A DNA stretch of 64,000 nt from Ovoidimarina sediminis (GTDB lineage: Bacteria; Pseudomonadota; Alphaproteobacteria; Rhodobacterales; Rhodobacteraceae), in NCBI RefSeq assembly GCF_032586175.1, contig NZ_JAWHTE010000013.1:1-64000 (forward strand), read 5' to 3'. Shown here piece by piece: positions 43,452 through 52,063 of this stretch. Position 1 is the first letter of the stretch. Each line of letters opens with the position of its first letter. Made by a program: the position numbers and the translations under genes. The notes below the pieces were generated by a model, which was given only the letters and a program-made list of their open reading frames with translations, searched no databases and was not told the DNA's origin.

Positions 43452-44291
43452 TTACCGCCTCGACGCCAGCGTCCCAAGCGCGACGCCCGCCAGCACGAGC
43501 GTTCCCGCCAGCACGGCCCGAAGCGTGACATCCTCGCCCAGAATAAGCGCTCCACCGATCACCGCGATGACTGGAACGGAGAGCTGCGCAAGCCCCGCCA
43601 CGCTTCGGTCAAGCTTAGGCAACACGCTATACCAAAGCGCGTAGCCAAGGCCCGAGGTCACGACCCCCGATACCACGGCGAGCGCCCAGCCCAATTGAGT
43701 CACGCCTGTCGCTTCTCCCGAAAGCATCCACACGAGCACCGTCACGGGCGCGGCCACGAGAAAACTGCCCGCCGTTTCCCCAAGCGGCTCGGAAACCCCG
43801 CTGCCCAGAAGCGAATAGATCCCCCACCCCAGCGCCGCAAAAGACATGAGCACAGCCCCTCCCAGCGGCACCGTCGCTGCACCTGCCGGCCAGCAAAGCC
43901 AACAGAGCCCCGTCAGGCCAAGCCCCATCCCTGCCCAGCGCAAAATGGGTGGACGATCGCCCAAGATAAGTGCTCCGGCAAACATGGTTACCTGTACACC
44001 ACCGAAGAGGATCAGCGCACCTACACCCGCGTCCAGCGTAAGATAGGCAAAAGAAAATCCCAGAACATAAAGCAAAAGCGCGGCCGCAGCGGCGGGTCGC
44101 CGCCCTGTCCGCAGGTTGAGGGACTGTCTCGAAAGCGCGGCGAATAGCAGAAGCGCCAAAGCGCCGCTCACCACCCGGATCGTGGCAAAGGCGGCGGGGC
44201 CGGCCTCGCCGCCCGCCATCGCCGTTCGATTGAGGATCGAATTGGCCGCAAAGGCGACCAGGACCACAAGGGTAAGGGCGGCAACTCGCAT
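43452..44291 (-). CDS. EamA/DMT family transporter
   Basis: The 279-residue protein has ten hydrophobic segments in two EamA repeats (N-terminal SILNRTAMAGGEAGPAAFA; second repeat with a VSGVVTSGLGYALWY motif). Drug/metabolite transporters of this type export amino acids, nucleotides or toxins. It starts 16 bp after the nlpD stop on the same strand, possibly as the last gene of the surE-pcm-nlpD transcript. Its substrate is unknown. Confidence 0.85.
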   Translation of the reverse strand: MRVAALTLVVLVAFAANSILNRTAMAGGEAGPAAFATIRVVSGALALLLFAALSRQSLNLRTGRRPAAAAALLLYVLGFSFAYLTLDAGVGALILFGGVQVTMFAGALILGDRPPILRWAGMGLGLTGLCWLCWPAGAATVPLGGAVLMSFAALGWGIYSLLGSGVSEPLGETAGSFLVAAPVTVLVWMLSGEATGVTQLGWALAVVSGVVTSGLGYALWYSVLPKLDRSVAGLAQLSVPVIAVIGGALILGEDVTLRAVLAGTLVLAGVALGTLASRR

Positions 44292-44307
44292 CTGCCGCCC
44301 GCCCGGA

Positions 44308-45411
44308 TCAGTTCAGATAGGGCATCGGATCGACGCTCTCGAACCCGTCGCGCACTTCAAAATGTAGAAATGGGCTTGCTGTTTCACGCACCTGCCCGAT
44401 CACCTGCCCGCGGCTCACCTTATCGCCCTTCTCGACGGTTAGGCTGTCAACGCCCGCATAGACTGTCAGAAGGTTGTCTTCGTGACGAAGCACAAGTATC
44501 GGCACCTGCTCGGTATCCCGCGTGATTGCGGCAACAGTGCCAACATCAGCGGCGACAACAGGCGATCCGGCACCGGCCGAGATCCCGATGCCCTCGCTCT
44601 TACCCTTCTCGTAGTCGCGAATGATCTGGCCACTCACCGGCATCATGAGCCGCGCAGTATCCGTCCGCTCTTCCGCCATGGCGGGGGAAGCAGGTGCAGG
44701 CTTCGGCTCGGGCTCGACATCCACGGTTGGCAGCGGAGCAGCCGCCGACGGCGGCTCCGGCGTAACGCTCCCCTCTCCAGGTGCGGCCGTATCTGCGATA
44801 GGCGCAAGCGAAGCGGTCTCGACCGCGACGGGGATCAATAGGATCTCACCGGGGCGCACCGCGAATTCCGGGCCAAGCCCGTTCCAATCGGCAAGGGCCT
44901 GTGGCGTCACGCTGTATATCCGCGCAATTGAGAAGGCCGTTTCTCCAGGCTGCACACGATGCCTTACAGGCTCGACCCCGCTTGCCACCACCGGACCAGC
45001 GGAACCATCGGCTCGTTCGATCGCCCCGGTCGCCACGCTTGCCACATCGATCGTTCCGCCCGCCGTGCTTGCCGCGGTCGGCAGCACCAGCGTCTCACCA
45101 CTCCGCAGCGGCACACCGTCCCGGATCCCGTTAAATGCCGCAAGCTCCGTTGCAGATACGCCCACGCGCTGGGCAACATCGCTTACGGTGTCGCCACGCC
45201 GCGCTATCGCCACCTGATAGTTGGGGAAGCTGATCAGCCCCCTTGCATCGGGCTGCGGCCGGGGAGCTGTCGCGAGACGGGCCGCCTCCGACGTATCCGG
45301 GCCGTCACCGATGCTCCGAAAATCGAGATCGAAGCCGTCGCCGCAGCCCGCCGCCATCAAAAGCGCACAGACTGCCGCTGTCGTCTTTGTGAAATGTACC
45401 ATCGCTCTCAC
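44308..45411 (-). CDS. nlpD: NlpD-like lipoprotein with LysM and LytM (M23) domains
   Basis: The protein is 367 residues, or 364 from ATG 45402. It has a lipoprotein signal (CALLMAAGC), two LysM repeats (YQVAIARRGDTVSDVAQRVG and HRVQPGETAFSIARIY), a Pro/Glu-rich linker and a C-terminal M23/LytM fold. The catalytic His of the first M23 motif is replaced (SEGIGISAGAGSPV), so it is probably a non-catalytic activator of cell-wall amidases, as for NlpD and EnvC. It follows surE and pcm in conserved order. Confidence 0.88.
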   Translation of the reverse strand: MRAMVHFTKTTAAVCALLMAAGCGDGFDLDFRSIGDGPDTSEAARLATAPRPQPDARGLISFPNYQVAIARRGDTVSDVAQRVGVSATELAAFNGIRDGVPLRSGETLVLPTAASTAGGTIDVASVATGAIERADGSAGPVVASGVEPVRHRVQPGETAFSIARIYSVTPQALADWNGLGPEFAVRPGEILLIPVAVETASLAPIADTAAPGEGSVTPEPPSAAAPLPTVDVEPEPKPAPASPAMAEERTDTARLMMPVSGQIIRDYEKGKSEGIGISAGAGSPVVAADVGTVAAITRDTEQVPILVLRHEDNLLTVYAGVDSLTVEKGDKVSRGQVIGQVRETASPFLHFEVRDGFESVDPMPYLN

Positions 45412-45444
45412 CTCATCGCCGCCTGTCTGACGCAGGCGTGCCGC

Positions 45445-46098
45445 CTATGACCGTTCGTCCTGCCCCAGTCCCTCTACCAAAGGGACAAACCGCACAGAAC
45501 GCAGTTCCTCATACTCGTATCCCGTCTCGGTCCGCCGCACCTTTATCAGATGCTGCACCGCGTCCGACTGCCCGACGGGCAATACCATGATACCCCCGAC
45601 CTTCATCTGAGCCAATAGCGGACCTGGGGGATCTTCCGCAGCCGCTGTAACTAGGATGCGTTCGAACGGCGCCTGTTCGGGGTAACCCCGGCTGCCATCG
45701 GCAGTTATCGCCGTAATGTTGCTGAGCCCAAGCTCGCGAAAGACGGTTTCGGCCGCTTGCGTAAGTCGGCGGTGCCGTTCCACGGTATAAACCCGCCGCG
45801 CAAGCTGGCTCAGGATAGCTGCCTGGTAGCCAGAGCCGGTACCGATCTCCAGCACCTTGTCTCGTGGCGTCACTTCCAATGCCTGCGTCATCAACCCGAC
45901 GACCGATGGCTGGCTGATCGTCTGGCCGCAGGGGATTGGCAGCGGCATATCCTCATAGGCCCGTTCAGCGAAGACACCGGTCATGAAGATGCCCCGGTCG
46001 ATCTTTTCCATTGCCTCCAGAACGCGCGTGTCCCTCACGCCCCTGGAACGAAGCGCAAACAGAAACTGCATCTTCCGTTCCGCATCGGCCTCGGTCAT
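45445..46098 (-). CDS. pcm: Protein-L-isoaspartate O-methyltransferase Pcm
   Basis: The 217-residue SAM enzyme has the PCMT signatures YEDMPLPIPCGQTISQPSVV, LEIGTGSGYQAAILSQL and ERILVTAAAEDPP. It methylates isoaspartyl residues in damaged proteins so that they can be repaired. The start overlaps the surE stop (ATGA). Confidence 0.94.
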   Translation of the reverse strand: MTEADAERKMQFLFALRSRGVRDTRVLEAMEKIDRGIFMTGVFAERAYEDMPLPIPCGQTISQPSVVGLMTQALEVTPRDKVLEIGTGSGYQAAILSQLARRVYTVERHRRLTQAAETVFRELGLSNITAITADGSRGYPEQAPFERILVTAAAEDPPGPLLAQMKVGGIMVLPVGQSDAVQHLIKVRRTETGYEYEELRSVRFVPLVEGLGQDERS

Positions 46099-46880
46099 TC
46101 AAGCCTGTCCTTGAGCTCCGTCAAGACGTCGTGGGCCGTCAGGTCGGCGCGAAGCGGCGTGACCGAAACGAAGCCGTCAAGGTTCACCGCAACATCCGTC
46201 CCGGGTGCCGTGGGCAAATGCTGCGGTCCTCCGGTAACCCACATGAAACGCCGACCGGTCGGCGAAAGATGCGGCTCGACGGCGAAGCTCGTCTCCTCGC
46301 GCCAACCCATAGCTGCCACACGCAGCCCCTTTACGTCCAAGGCGGGAACGGGAGGGAAATTCACGTTGTAAAACAGGCGGTACCCACCCTCGTCCCAGAT
46401 TGCGTTATCCAGAAGCCTACGCACAAGATCCGCACCTGTGCGCGCCGCTGCCTCGAACGGATCCTCGAGGCTGACATTCTTTGGACCGTAGAACTGGCTC
46501 AGCGCGATCGCGCGCACACCCTGAAGCGCGGCTTCCATCGCACCACCCACTGTTCCGGAGTAAAGCACGTTCTCGGCCGCGTTGTTTCCGCGGTTCACAC
46601 CCGAAAGGACCAGATCGGGTTTGCGATCCTTTAGCACCTCGTGGATCCCCGCGAGGATGCAATCGGCCGGGCTACCCTCGGCGGCGAACCTCCGTGGCGC
46701 GATCTCAGCAAGAAGCGTGGGGTGAGAATAGCTGATACAATGACCGACACCCGATTGCTCGAAAGCCGGCGCCACTGTCCAGACCTCGCCCCCTTCGCCC
46801 GCGATCTCCGCGGCGATAGCCTCGGCAACAATCAGGCCAGGGGCGTTGATGCCGTCGTCATTGGTCACGAGAATGCGCAT
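46095..46880 (-). CDS. surE: 5'-nucleotidase SurE
   Basis: The 261-residue metallophosphatase opens with MRILVTNDDGINAPGL (metal-binding DD) and has VLSGVNRGNNAAENVLYSGTVGGAMEA, a classic SurE pair. It hydrolyses nucleoside monophosphates and polyphosphate. It is the first gene of the surE-pcm-nlpD block. Confidence 0.95.
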   Translation of the reverse strand: MRILVTNDDGINAPGLIVAEAIAAEIAGEGGEVWTVAPAFEQSGVGHCISYSHPTLLAEIAPRRFAAEGSPADCILAGIHEVLKDRKPDLVLSGVNRGNNAAENVLYSGTVGGAMEAALQGVRAIALSQFYGPKNVSLEDPFEAAARTGADLVRRLLDNAIWDEGGYRLFYNVNFPPVPALDVKGLRVAAMGWREETSFAVEPHLSPTGRRFMWVTGGPQHLPTAPGTDVAVNLDGFVSVTPLRADLTAHDVLTELKDRLE

Positions 46881-46960
46881 GGAACACCCGGGGTCGGTCG
46901 CGGATACCTACCCTTCCTATGCGAGCGTCCCGACGCCTTCAAGAAGCCGCGACGCGCAGT

Positions 46961-47593
46961 TCAGTGGGGTCGCTTCGCAACGTATCCCATGCTGGTGCGC
47001 GAGGGTGGCCCGGAAACAAAGGGCACTGTCCGGATTTCAACAAACTCAGCTGCCTCGAGAAGTGCGCTGACTTCGGCAGAGCTGTAGGCGCGATGCCCCC
47101 ATTTCCAGCGCAGAAGGGCCGTGCACCAATGCGGGCGGCTGACGGCGAGAAAAAGCTGCCCACCAGGGCACATCCGGCTCCATATCCAGCGTAATCCCTG
47201 CGAAGGGTTGTCCAGGTGCTCCAGAACATGAGCACAGAGAAGAACAGTAGCACTGCACTCCTCCAAAGCGTTGCTGCCGATCGCCCCCTCCACGACATCC
47301 GCTTCAATGCCTCGTGCTGCAAACCGCATTGATGCACGACGCAGCATCTCTTGCGACCGGTCAACCAGCAATAGCCGCTGCGGAGGCCCGGAAACATCCA
47401 CCCAGGTTTCCGCCAGCAGCCCCGATCCCGTTCCTATATCAACGACAAGCGCATCACTTGCGGGGGGCGCAGCGGAAACGAGCCGCCGATAGGCGGCGGG
47501 ATATCCAAGCCGGACCAGCCCCTTATGCCAGCCACCTGCTGCCTGATCGTAGCGTCGTTTCAGACGGATTTCAGAGCGAACAGAGTGCGTCAC
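46961..47593 (-). CDS. Class I SAM-dependent methyltransferase
   Basis: The protein is 210 residues from GTG 47593, or 220 from TTG 47623. It has motif I VVDIGTGSGLLAETW, motif II LLLVDRSQEMLRRA and a HVLEHLDNPSQGLRWIW segment; its fold resembles Ubi/Meng-like methyltransferases. GTG is preferred because a strong promoter overlaps 47632-47660 and would make TTG 47623 almost leaderless. A MarR gene lies just upstream, and the promoter is covered by its likely operator. The substrate is unknown. Confidence 0.75.
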   Translation of the reverse strand: MTHSVRSEIRLKRRYDQAAGGWHKGLVRLGYPAAYRRLVSAAPPASDALVVDIGTGSGLLAETWVDVSGPPQRLLLVDRSQEMLRRASMRFAARGIEADVVEGAIGSNALEECSATVLLCAHVLEHLDNPSQGLRWIWSRMCPGGQLFLAVSRPHWCTALLRWKWGHRAYSSAEVSALLEAAEFVEIRTVPFVSGPPSRTSMGYVAKRPH

Positions 47594-47627
47594 TTCAGGG
47601 AGAAGAAAACCAAATATCGACAATCTA

Positions 47628-47672
47628 ATTGACGATATGTCTCACGCTAATATTCGTCAATATACTTGACGA
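47628..47672 (-). promoter_or_regulatory. Promoter covered by TTGACGA-type palindromes (MarR operator)
   Basis: TCGTCAA (47654-47660) and TTGACGA (47666-47672) form a perfect 7-bp palindrome with a TATAC spacer. A third box, TTGACGA at 47629-47635, pairs with the middle box across ATAT-containing flanks. On the minus strand TTGACG (47660-47655), a 17-bp spacer and TATCGT (47637-47632) form a sigma-70-like promoter for the methyltransferase gene, so a bound MarR dimer would block it. Confidence 0.6.
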
Positions 47673-47673
47673 T

Positions 47674-48105
47674 CTATTCGATCACTGCCTTGAGGCCCGC
47701 TTTAAGTGCTGCGAACTGCCCGGCCCCTAACCGCCGCTTCAGACGGCCTTCGACCCGCCGCTTGGCAAGGTCGATATCGGAAAGCGCCGCTTCGCCCTTC
47801 TTGGTCCAGACAACGCGCCGCTTTCGGCTGTCACTTGGATCCTGCACGCGGCGCAATAAACCTTCGGCCTCAAGCTGATCGAGATGTTGCGCGACAGCCT
47901 GCTTCGTCAGGTCTGCCCGCTTGGCGAGCTCTCCCTGCCCTATCCCGTCCCTGCCGATATGCTCAAGAAGGCGGCCGCGGGCCTCGGCGAACCAGGGGTG
48001 CCCTGCGCCCGCCACTTCACAGATAAACTCGGCTTCCCAAACCCTCGCAGCGCGAACAAGATCCCACCCAATATGATCAGGAGGTTTCGATCTGGGGCGG
48101 CTCAA
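47674..48105 (-). CDS. MarR-family transcriptional regulator
   Basis: The 143-residue winged-helix protein has GQGELAKRADLTKQAVAQHLDQLEAEGLLRR and the wing segment DPSDSRKRRVVWT, typical of MarR. It lies downstream of an SDR gene with a 4-bp overlap and upstream of a methyltransferase; a palindrome cluster sits immediately after its stop codon. It probably represses the methyltransferase gene. Its ligand is unknown. Confidence 0.85.
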   Translation of the reverse strand: MSRPRSKPPDHIGWDLVRAARVWEAEFICEVAGAGHPWFAEARGRLLEHIGRDGIGQGELAKRADLTKQAVAQHLDQLEAEGLLRRVQDPSDSRKRRVVWTKKGEAALSDIDLAKRRVEGRLKRRLGAGQFAALKAGLKAVIE

Positions 48106-48743
48106 AGGCTGCCACGCAACCGTTCAGCCACGTCCCGCGGATGAACAAGCCGCGTGCGATCCTCACCAGGAAAAAACCGGGCTCGCGTGCCTGTTGGCAT
48201 TTCCGGGGGCGTCTCGATCAAAATGCGCGGTCCGGTCTTCACCGTCTCTGCCTGCCAGCTTCGCGCCAGCGCAAGCTGCGCCGCTTTTGTCGCGCCGTAG
48301 GCTCCGAAGAACTTCTCGCCGCCCCGCGGATCGTCGAAGAACAACGCCGCGCCGTCGGGCGCTGCGAGAAGCAGGGGCTCTACCATCCCAATCAGCGTAC
48401 CGGTCGCGGTGATGTTAATGGCGATACTCTTTTCCCAATCCTTCCGCTGGATATGGCCTGCTGGCGCGAGAGGTGCGGCATGGATCGCCGCGTGAACCCA
48501 AAGGTCTGCATGACCCCAACGATCATGGATTCCCCGGCACATATGGGCCATTGCATCAGCATTGGTGATGTCCATCGGGGCAAGCGTCGCACTCCCGCCC
48601 CGCGCCTTGATCCGGTCGTCAAGCTCTTCCAGTGCACCCGTTGTCCGCGCCACGGCAACGATGTGATATTCTGGCGCCAACCGCTCTGCCAGCGCCGCGC
48701 CAAGGCCGCGCGAAGCGCCCGTGATCAATGCAATCTTGGTCAT
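48102..48743 (-). CDS. Short-chain dehydrogenase/reductase (SDR)
   Basis: The 213-residue Rossmann protein begins MTKIALITGASRGLGAALAERL (TGxxxGxG) and has FFGAYGATKAAQLALARSW with Y-x3-K. It is slightly shorter than a typical SDR (~250), lacking some C-terminal substrate-binding helix. It would oxidise or reduce a small alcohol or carbonyl. It heads a transcript with the marR gene. Confidence 0.82.
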   Translation of the reverse strand: MTKIALITGASRGLGAALAERLAPEYHIVAVARTTGALEELDDRIKARGGSATLAPMDITNADAMAHMCRGIHDRWGHADLWVHAAIHAAPLAPAGHIQRKDWEKSIAINITATGTLIGMVEPLLLAAPDGAALFFDDPRGGEKFFGAYGATKAAQLALARSWQAETVKTGPRILIETPPEMPTGTRARFFPGEDRTRLVHPRDVAERLRGSL

Positions 48744-48812
48744 GACGCAACGATGTGCGGCCTGAACCGCCAGTCGTCAAGTCAATGCAACGACTTGCCC
48801 CTGCTGGTCTGC

Positions 48813-49916
48813 TCAGGCAACCATCCATTCATCGCCGTCGTGATTGTGGTCAGCACCGCAGTCAACGCAGCCGCATCCCTCATCGTGATGATGCTCGAAT
48901 ATGAAGCTGTCGGTCGTTAGATCAAAACCGTCGGGGAAGTAATACAGGTTCGAAACATGGCTCTCGACTTCCGCGCCCCATAGGAGCCGCATTTCCCAGA
49001 AGCTGCCGGCCTCGTGCAGTGCACCAAGATCAAAGGCGTTTGACAATGCCTCCTCCTGGGCCGCTGTCTGGTTTCCAAGTCTATCGCGAAAACGATCCCA
49101 AAGGCTCGACCCACCTGAATCGGGTTCAGGATCATCCGCAACGACTTCAGGCTCCGGCTCCGGCGTCGGGCTTCGAAACCGGCTCCAAAGCCCCGAAGAC
49201 GGGCTCGTGGGCTCGTCCGACGGCTCTGTTGTCGGTGCCGGTTCAGGATCTGGCTCGTCGCTCCGGGATCGTAAACGGTCCCAGATACCAGAGCCACTTG
49301 GTTCCGGCTCTGGCTCCGGTGCAGGCTCTTCGACCACAGGGTCTTCCGCCGGCGGGGGAGGAGGATCCTCGACCACCGGCTCTGGCGCATTTACCGCAGC
49401 ACCGTAAATCAACTGCGCGCCCGCGATATCGCCATCACCGAGGGTGCTGGCCGCGACGTAGGGGTTCATGATCTCGGTAATATCGTCGACATGCTCAAGG
49501 CCAATCGCATGTCCGATCTCGTGCAGTGCGACTGCATAGAAATCCAGCCCGCCACTTTCGCCGTAGGGCGACCAGATCTCCTGCGTGTCAAAGCGGATGT
49601 CAGCCGCAATCATCTCATCGGTGCCGGGAAACACGTAGTAGGAATAATAGGCTTGGCCGACCGTTGAGCCGGCAAGATACGCCTGTTCGACATCAATGTC
49701 GGATTGCGACGCAAAGGCAACCTGCTCGAAATCGATGTTGGCCACTGCTTCCCAGGCGTCAAAAGCGGCATCCATCGCCGCTTCGAAGTCAGCGAGCGAA
49801 TAAAGAGAGGAGTCGTATCTGAAACCGGATCCCAGATCGAATGACCAGGTAACGAGACCGCCGCTTGATCCAAGCTGACCGCCGCCCCATTTCACGTCAC
49901 TCACAAGATAAGTCAT
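48813..49916 (-). CDS. Matrixin-type (M10A) metalloprotease with Trp-Arg repeats and His/Cys-rich tail
   Basis: This 367-residue protein has a zinc motif HEIGHAIGLEH (132-142) and a Met-turn EIMNPY, so the catalytic domain (about 20-170) looks active. The next ~110 residues are acidic and Pro-rich, with three copies of a short motif around Trp212, Trp244 and Trp273 (pattern GSG-I/L-W-D/S-R-x-R). A C-terminal domain follows, ending in a His/Cys/Asp-rich tail (342-364) that could bind metal. There is no N-terminal signal peptide; export may use another route such as type I secretion. It has no operon partner. Confidence 0.78.
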   Translation of the reverse strand: MTYLVSDVKWGGGQLGSSGGLVTWSFDLGSGFRYDSSLYSLADFEAAMDAAFDAWEAVANIDFEQVAFASQSDIDVEQAYLAGSTVGQAYYSYYVFPGTDEMIAADIRFDTQEIWSPYGESGGLDFYAVALHEIGHAIGLEHVDDITEIMNPYVAASTLGDGDIAGAQLIYGAAVNAPEPVVEDPPPPPAEDPVVEEPAPEPEPEPSGSGIWDRLRSRSDEPDPEPAPTTEPSDEPTSPSSGLWSRFRSPTPEPEPEVVADDPEPDSGGSSLWDRFRDRLGNQTAAQEEALSNAFDLGALHEAGSFWEMRLLWGAEVESHVSNLYYFPDGFDLTTDSFIFEHHHDEGCGCVDCGADHNHDGDEWMVA

Positions 49917-50086
49917 ACCGCCGTCCCGATACTTGCGATTCGTCCCTGCCCGCGCGAACCAAAGTCAGCACGGAACTCTGGAACGCCACCACAGCAAAAC
50001 GGCGAAACTATGGTTAAACGCTGGCAAACAGCCTGCTTTGCGCGGGGTTTCGCCGACGATTCCAGTAGCGATAGGCCGATCTACGA

Positions 50087-51553
50087 CTATTCCGCAGCTT
50101 TCAGCGCGAAACCCTTCTCGATCATATCCGACGGCGCGACCGGGTACTCGCCAGAGAAACAAGCATCGCAATACTGCGGCGCCTGGGGATCACGACCCTT
50201 TGACTCGCCAACCGCTCTGTAGAGCCCGTTGAGCGAAATGAATCGCAGTGAATCAACGCCAAGATGCTCCCGCATCTCGTCCTCGCTCATCGTCGCAGCG
50301 AGAAGCTTCTCTCGGTTCGGCGTGTCGACACCATAGAAACAAGGCCATGCCGTAGGCGGGCTTGCGATCCGGAAATGCACCTCCGACGCTCCGGCATCGA
50401 GCAGCATCTCGCGGATTTTCACCGACGTCGTACCACGCACGACACTGTCATCGACGAGGACAATCCGTTTCCCTTTCACCAGCGCCCGATTGATATTGAG
50501 CTTAAGGCGAACGCCCATGTTCCGAATCTGCTCGGTCGGCTCGATAAAGGTGCGACCCATGTACTGGTTGCGGATGATTCCCATCGCATAGGGTATGCCC
50601 GCCTCTTGGCTGAAGCCGATCGCCGCCGGAGTCCCGCTGTCAGGCACGGGACAAACCAGATCTGCATCCGCCGGCGCCTCCCGCGCAAGTTCCACACCGA
50701 TCTGCCGGCGAGTCTCGTAGACAGATCGGCCGCCCAGAATCGAATCCGGGCGCGAGAAATAGACGTGCTCGAAGATGCAGAAACGCGGGCGCGACTGCTC
50801 AAACGGGCGGTGCGACTTCACGCCTTGCTCGGCGGTAATCACCACCATCTCCCCAGGCTCGATTTCGCGAACAAAATCCGCGCCGATGATATCAAGGGCG
50901 CAGGTCTCGGACGACAAAACCCAACCATCCCCAAGCTGACCCAGAACGAGCGGGCGGACACCCAGAGGATCGCGCACACCTATTAGCTTTGTGCGCGTCA
51001 TTGCGACGACGCTGAACGCGCCTTCCACCCGGCGCAATGCGTCCTTCATCCGCTCCGGGATATCGCGCTGCAACGATCGTGCCATCAGGTGAATGATGCA
51101 CTCGCTGTCCGACGACGATTGGAAAATTGACCCCCGGTCGATCAGTTCGCGCCGGAGCGCATCGGCATTCGTGATGTTCCCATTATGCGCAATCGCGGCG
51201 CCACCCATGGAGAACTCGCCGAAAAAGGGCTGAACGTCGCGGATCTGAGTGTTCCCCTTCGATCCCGCAGTCGAATAGCGAACGTGGCCGATGCCTATGG
51301 GGCCAGGCAACGTATCCATCACCTGCTGGTTCGTGAAGTTGTCGCGAACGTAGCCAAAGCGCCTCGCTGAGTTGAACCCTTGATCCGGATCGTGGGTAAC
51401 GATCCCGCCCGCTTCCTGGCCCCGGTGCTGAAGTGCATGCAGGCCGAGCGCAACAAAGTTCGCAGCATCGGCCACGCCGACGACACCAAACACCCCGCAC
51501 TCCTCGCGAAGTTTATCGTCATCAAACGGGTGAGAAGGCGGCAGGTCGCGCAA
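50087..51553 (-). CDS. purF: Amidophosphoribosyltransferase PurF
   Basis: The 488-residue enzyme contains the N-terminal glutaminase (ECGVFGVVGVADA, catalytic Cys; LQHRGQEAGGI) and the phosphoribosyltransferase domain with the PRPP loop IVLVDDSVVRGTTS. It makes 5-phosphoribosylamine, the first step of purine synthesis. No ATG fits; TTG 51553 (MRDLPPSHPFDDDKLREE) matches relatives. It stands alone on the minus strand. Confidence 0.95.
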   Translation of the reverse strand: MRDLPPSHPFDDDKLREECGVFGVVGVADAANFVALGLHALQHRGQEAGGIVTHDPDQGFNSARRFGYVRDNFTNQQVMDTLPGPIGIGHVRYSTAGSKGNTQIRDVQPFFGEFSMGGAAIAHNGNITNADALRRELIDRGSIFQSSSDSECIIHLMARSLQRDIPERMKDALRRVEGAFSVVAMTRTKLIGVRDPLGVRPLVLGQLGDGWVLSSETCALDIIGADFVREIEPGEMVVITAEQGVKSHRPFEQSRPRFCIFEHVYFSRPDSILGGRSVYETRRQIGVELAREAPADADLVCPVPDSGTPAAIGFSQEAGIPYAMGIIRNQYMGRTFIEPTEQIRNMGVRLKLNINRALVKGKRIVLVDDSVVRGTTSVKIREMLLDAGASEVHFRIASPPTAWPCFYGVDTPNREKLLAATMSEDEMREHLGVDSLRFISLNGLYRAVGESKGRDPQAPQYCDACFSGEYPVAPSDMIEKGFALKAAE

Positions 51554-51618
51554 AGGGTCGAATCCGTTGCTTGGCAGCTATCACTTACATAGTGCGGGAT
51601 TGCGGGAGTGTCACGAAA

Positions 51619-51957
51619 CTATCGGGCATGTCCGACCGAAACGCTAACCCGAAAACCGAGGTGGCAGTCATCGAAGCCGGCAACCAGTTCACGTGCCGTC
51701 TCGCGCGCGACGGGAAAGGGGCCAATCTTGTCCTCCGCCGGAGGCCCGTCCTGTGACAGCCCGAATGGTGCAATCACCAACCTTCGAACGAGTGGCAGCC
51801 ACCGCGCCGAGCGCGGAAAGTCCGTGATCACGCCCGCCGCCTCGCGCGGACTCATCCGGGCGGCAACGGTGAAGCAGTCGATAAAATTGCCCGCCCTGAT
51901 CCGATAAAGAAGGGTGCGTTCACTATTGAGTTCTGATCGGGTGACCCGCACCATCAT
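51619..51957 (-). pseudogene. DUF2867 protein, C-terminally truncated
   Basis: The first ~105 residues (VRVTRSELNSERTLLYRI, DCFTVAARMSP, DGPPAEDKIGPFPVA) fit DUF2867. After FRVSV the family normally continues for another ~50 residues, but here the frame ends within seven residues and only 65 bp separate it from purF. It is probably a degraded gene. Sequence error at the end is not excluded. Confidence 0.55.
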
Positions 51958-52063
51958 GCGCCCTTTATGGCTGACTTCGCCGATCTGCTGCGCCGCCCCG
52001 CATCCCTACACAAGGGATGCTTCCCTCTTGTCGCAGGTTCACCGCGCGCGCTAGTCAGACCCG

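Noticed and set aside
46939..47397. 152-residue alternative minus-strand frame
   Set aside because: It overlaps the methyltransferase gene, which has clear SAM motifs, in a different frame and has no motifs of its own.
49140..49350. Repetitive-looking DNA as a CRISPR or satellite repeat
   Set aside because: The repetition follows Pro-Glu codons and W-x-R motifs of the matrixin protein; there are no constant repeats with unique spacers.
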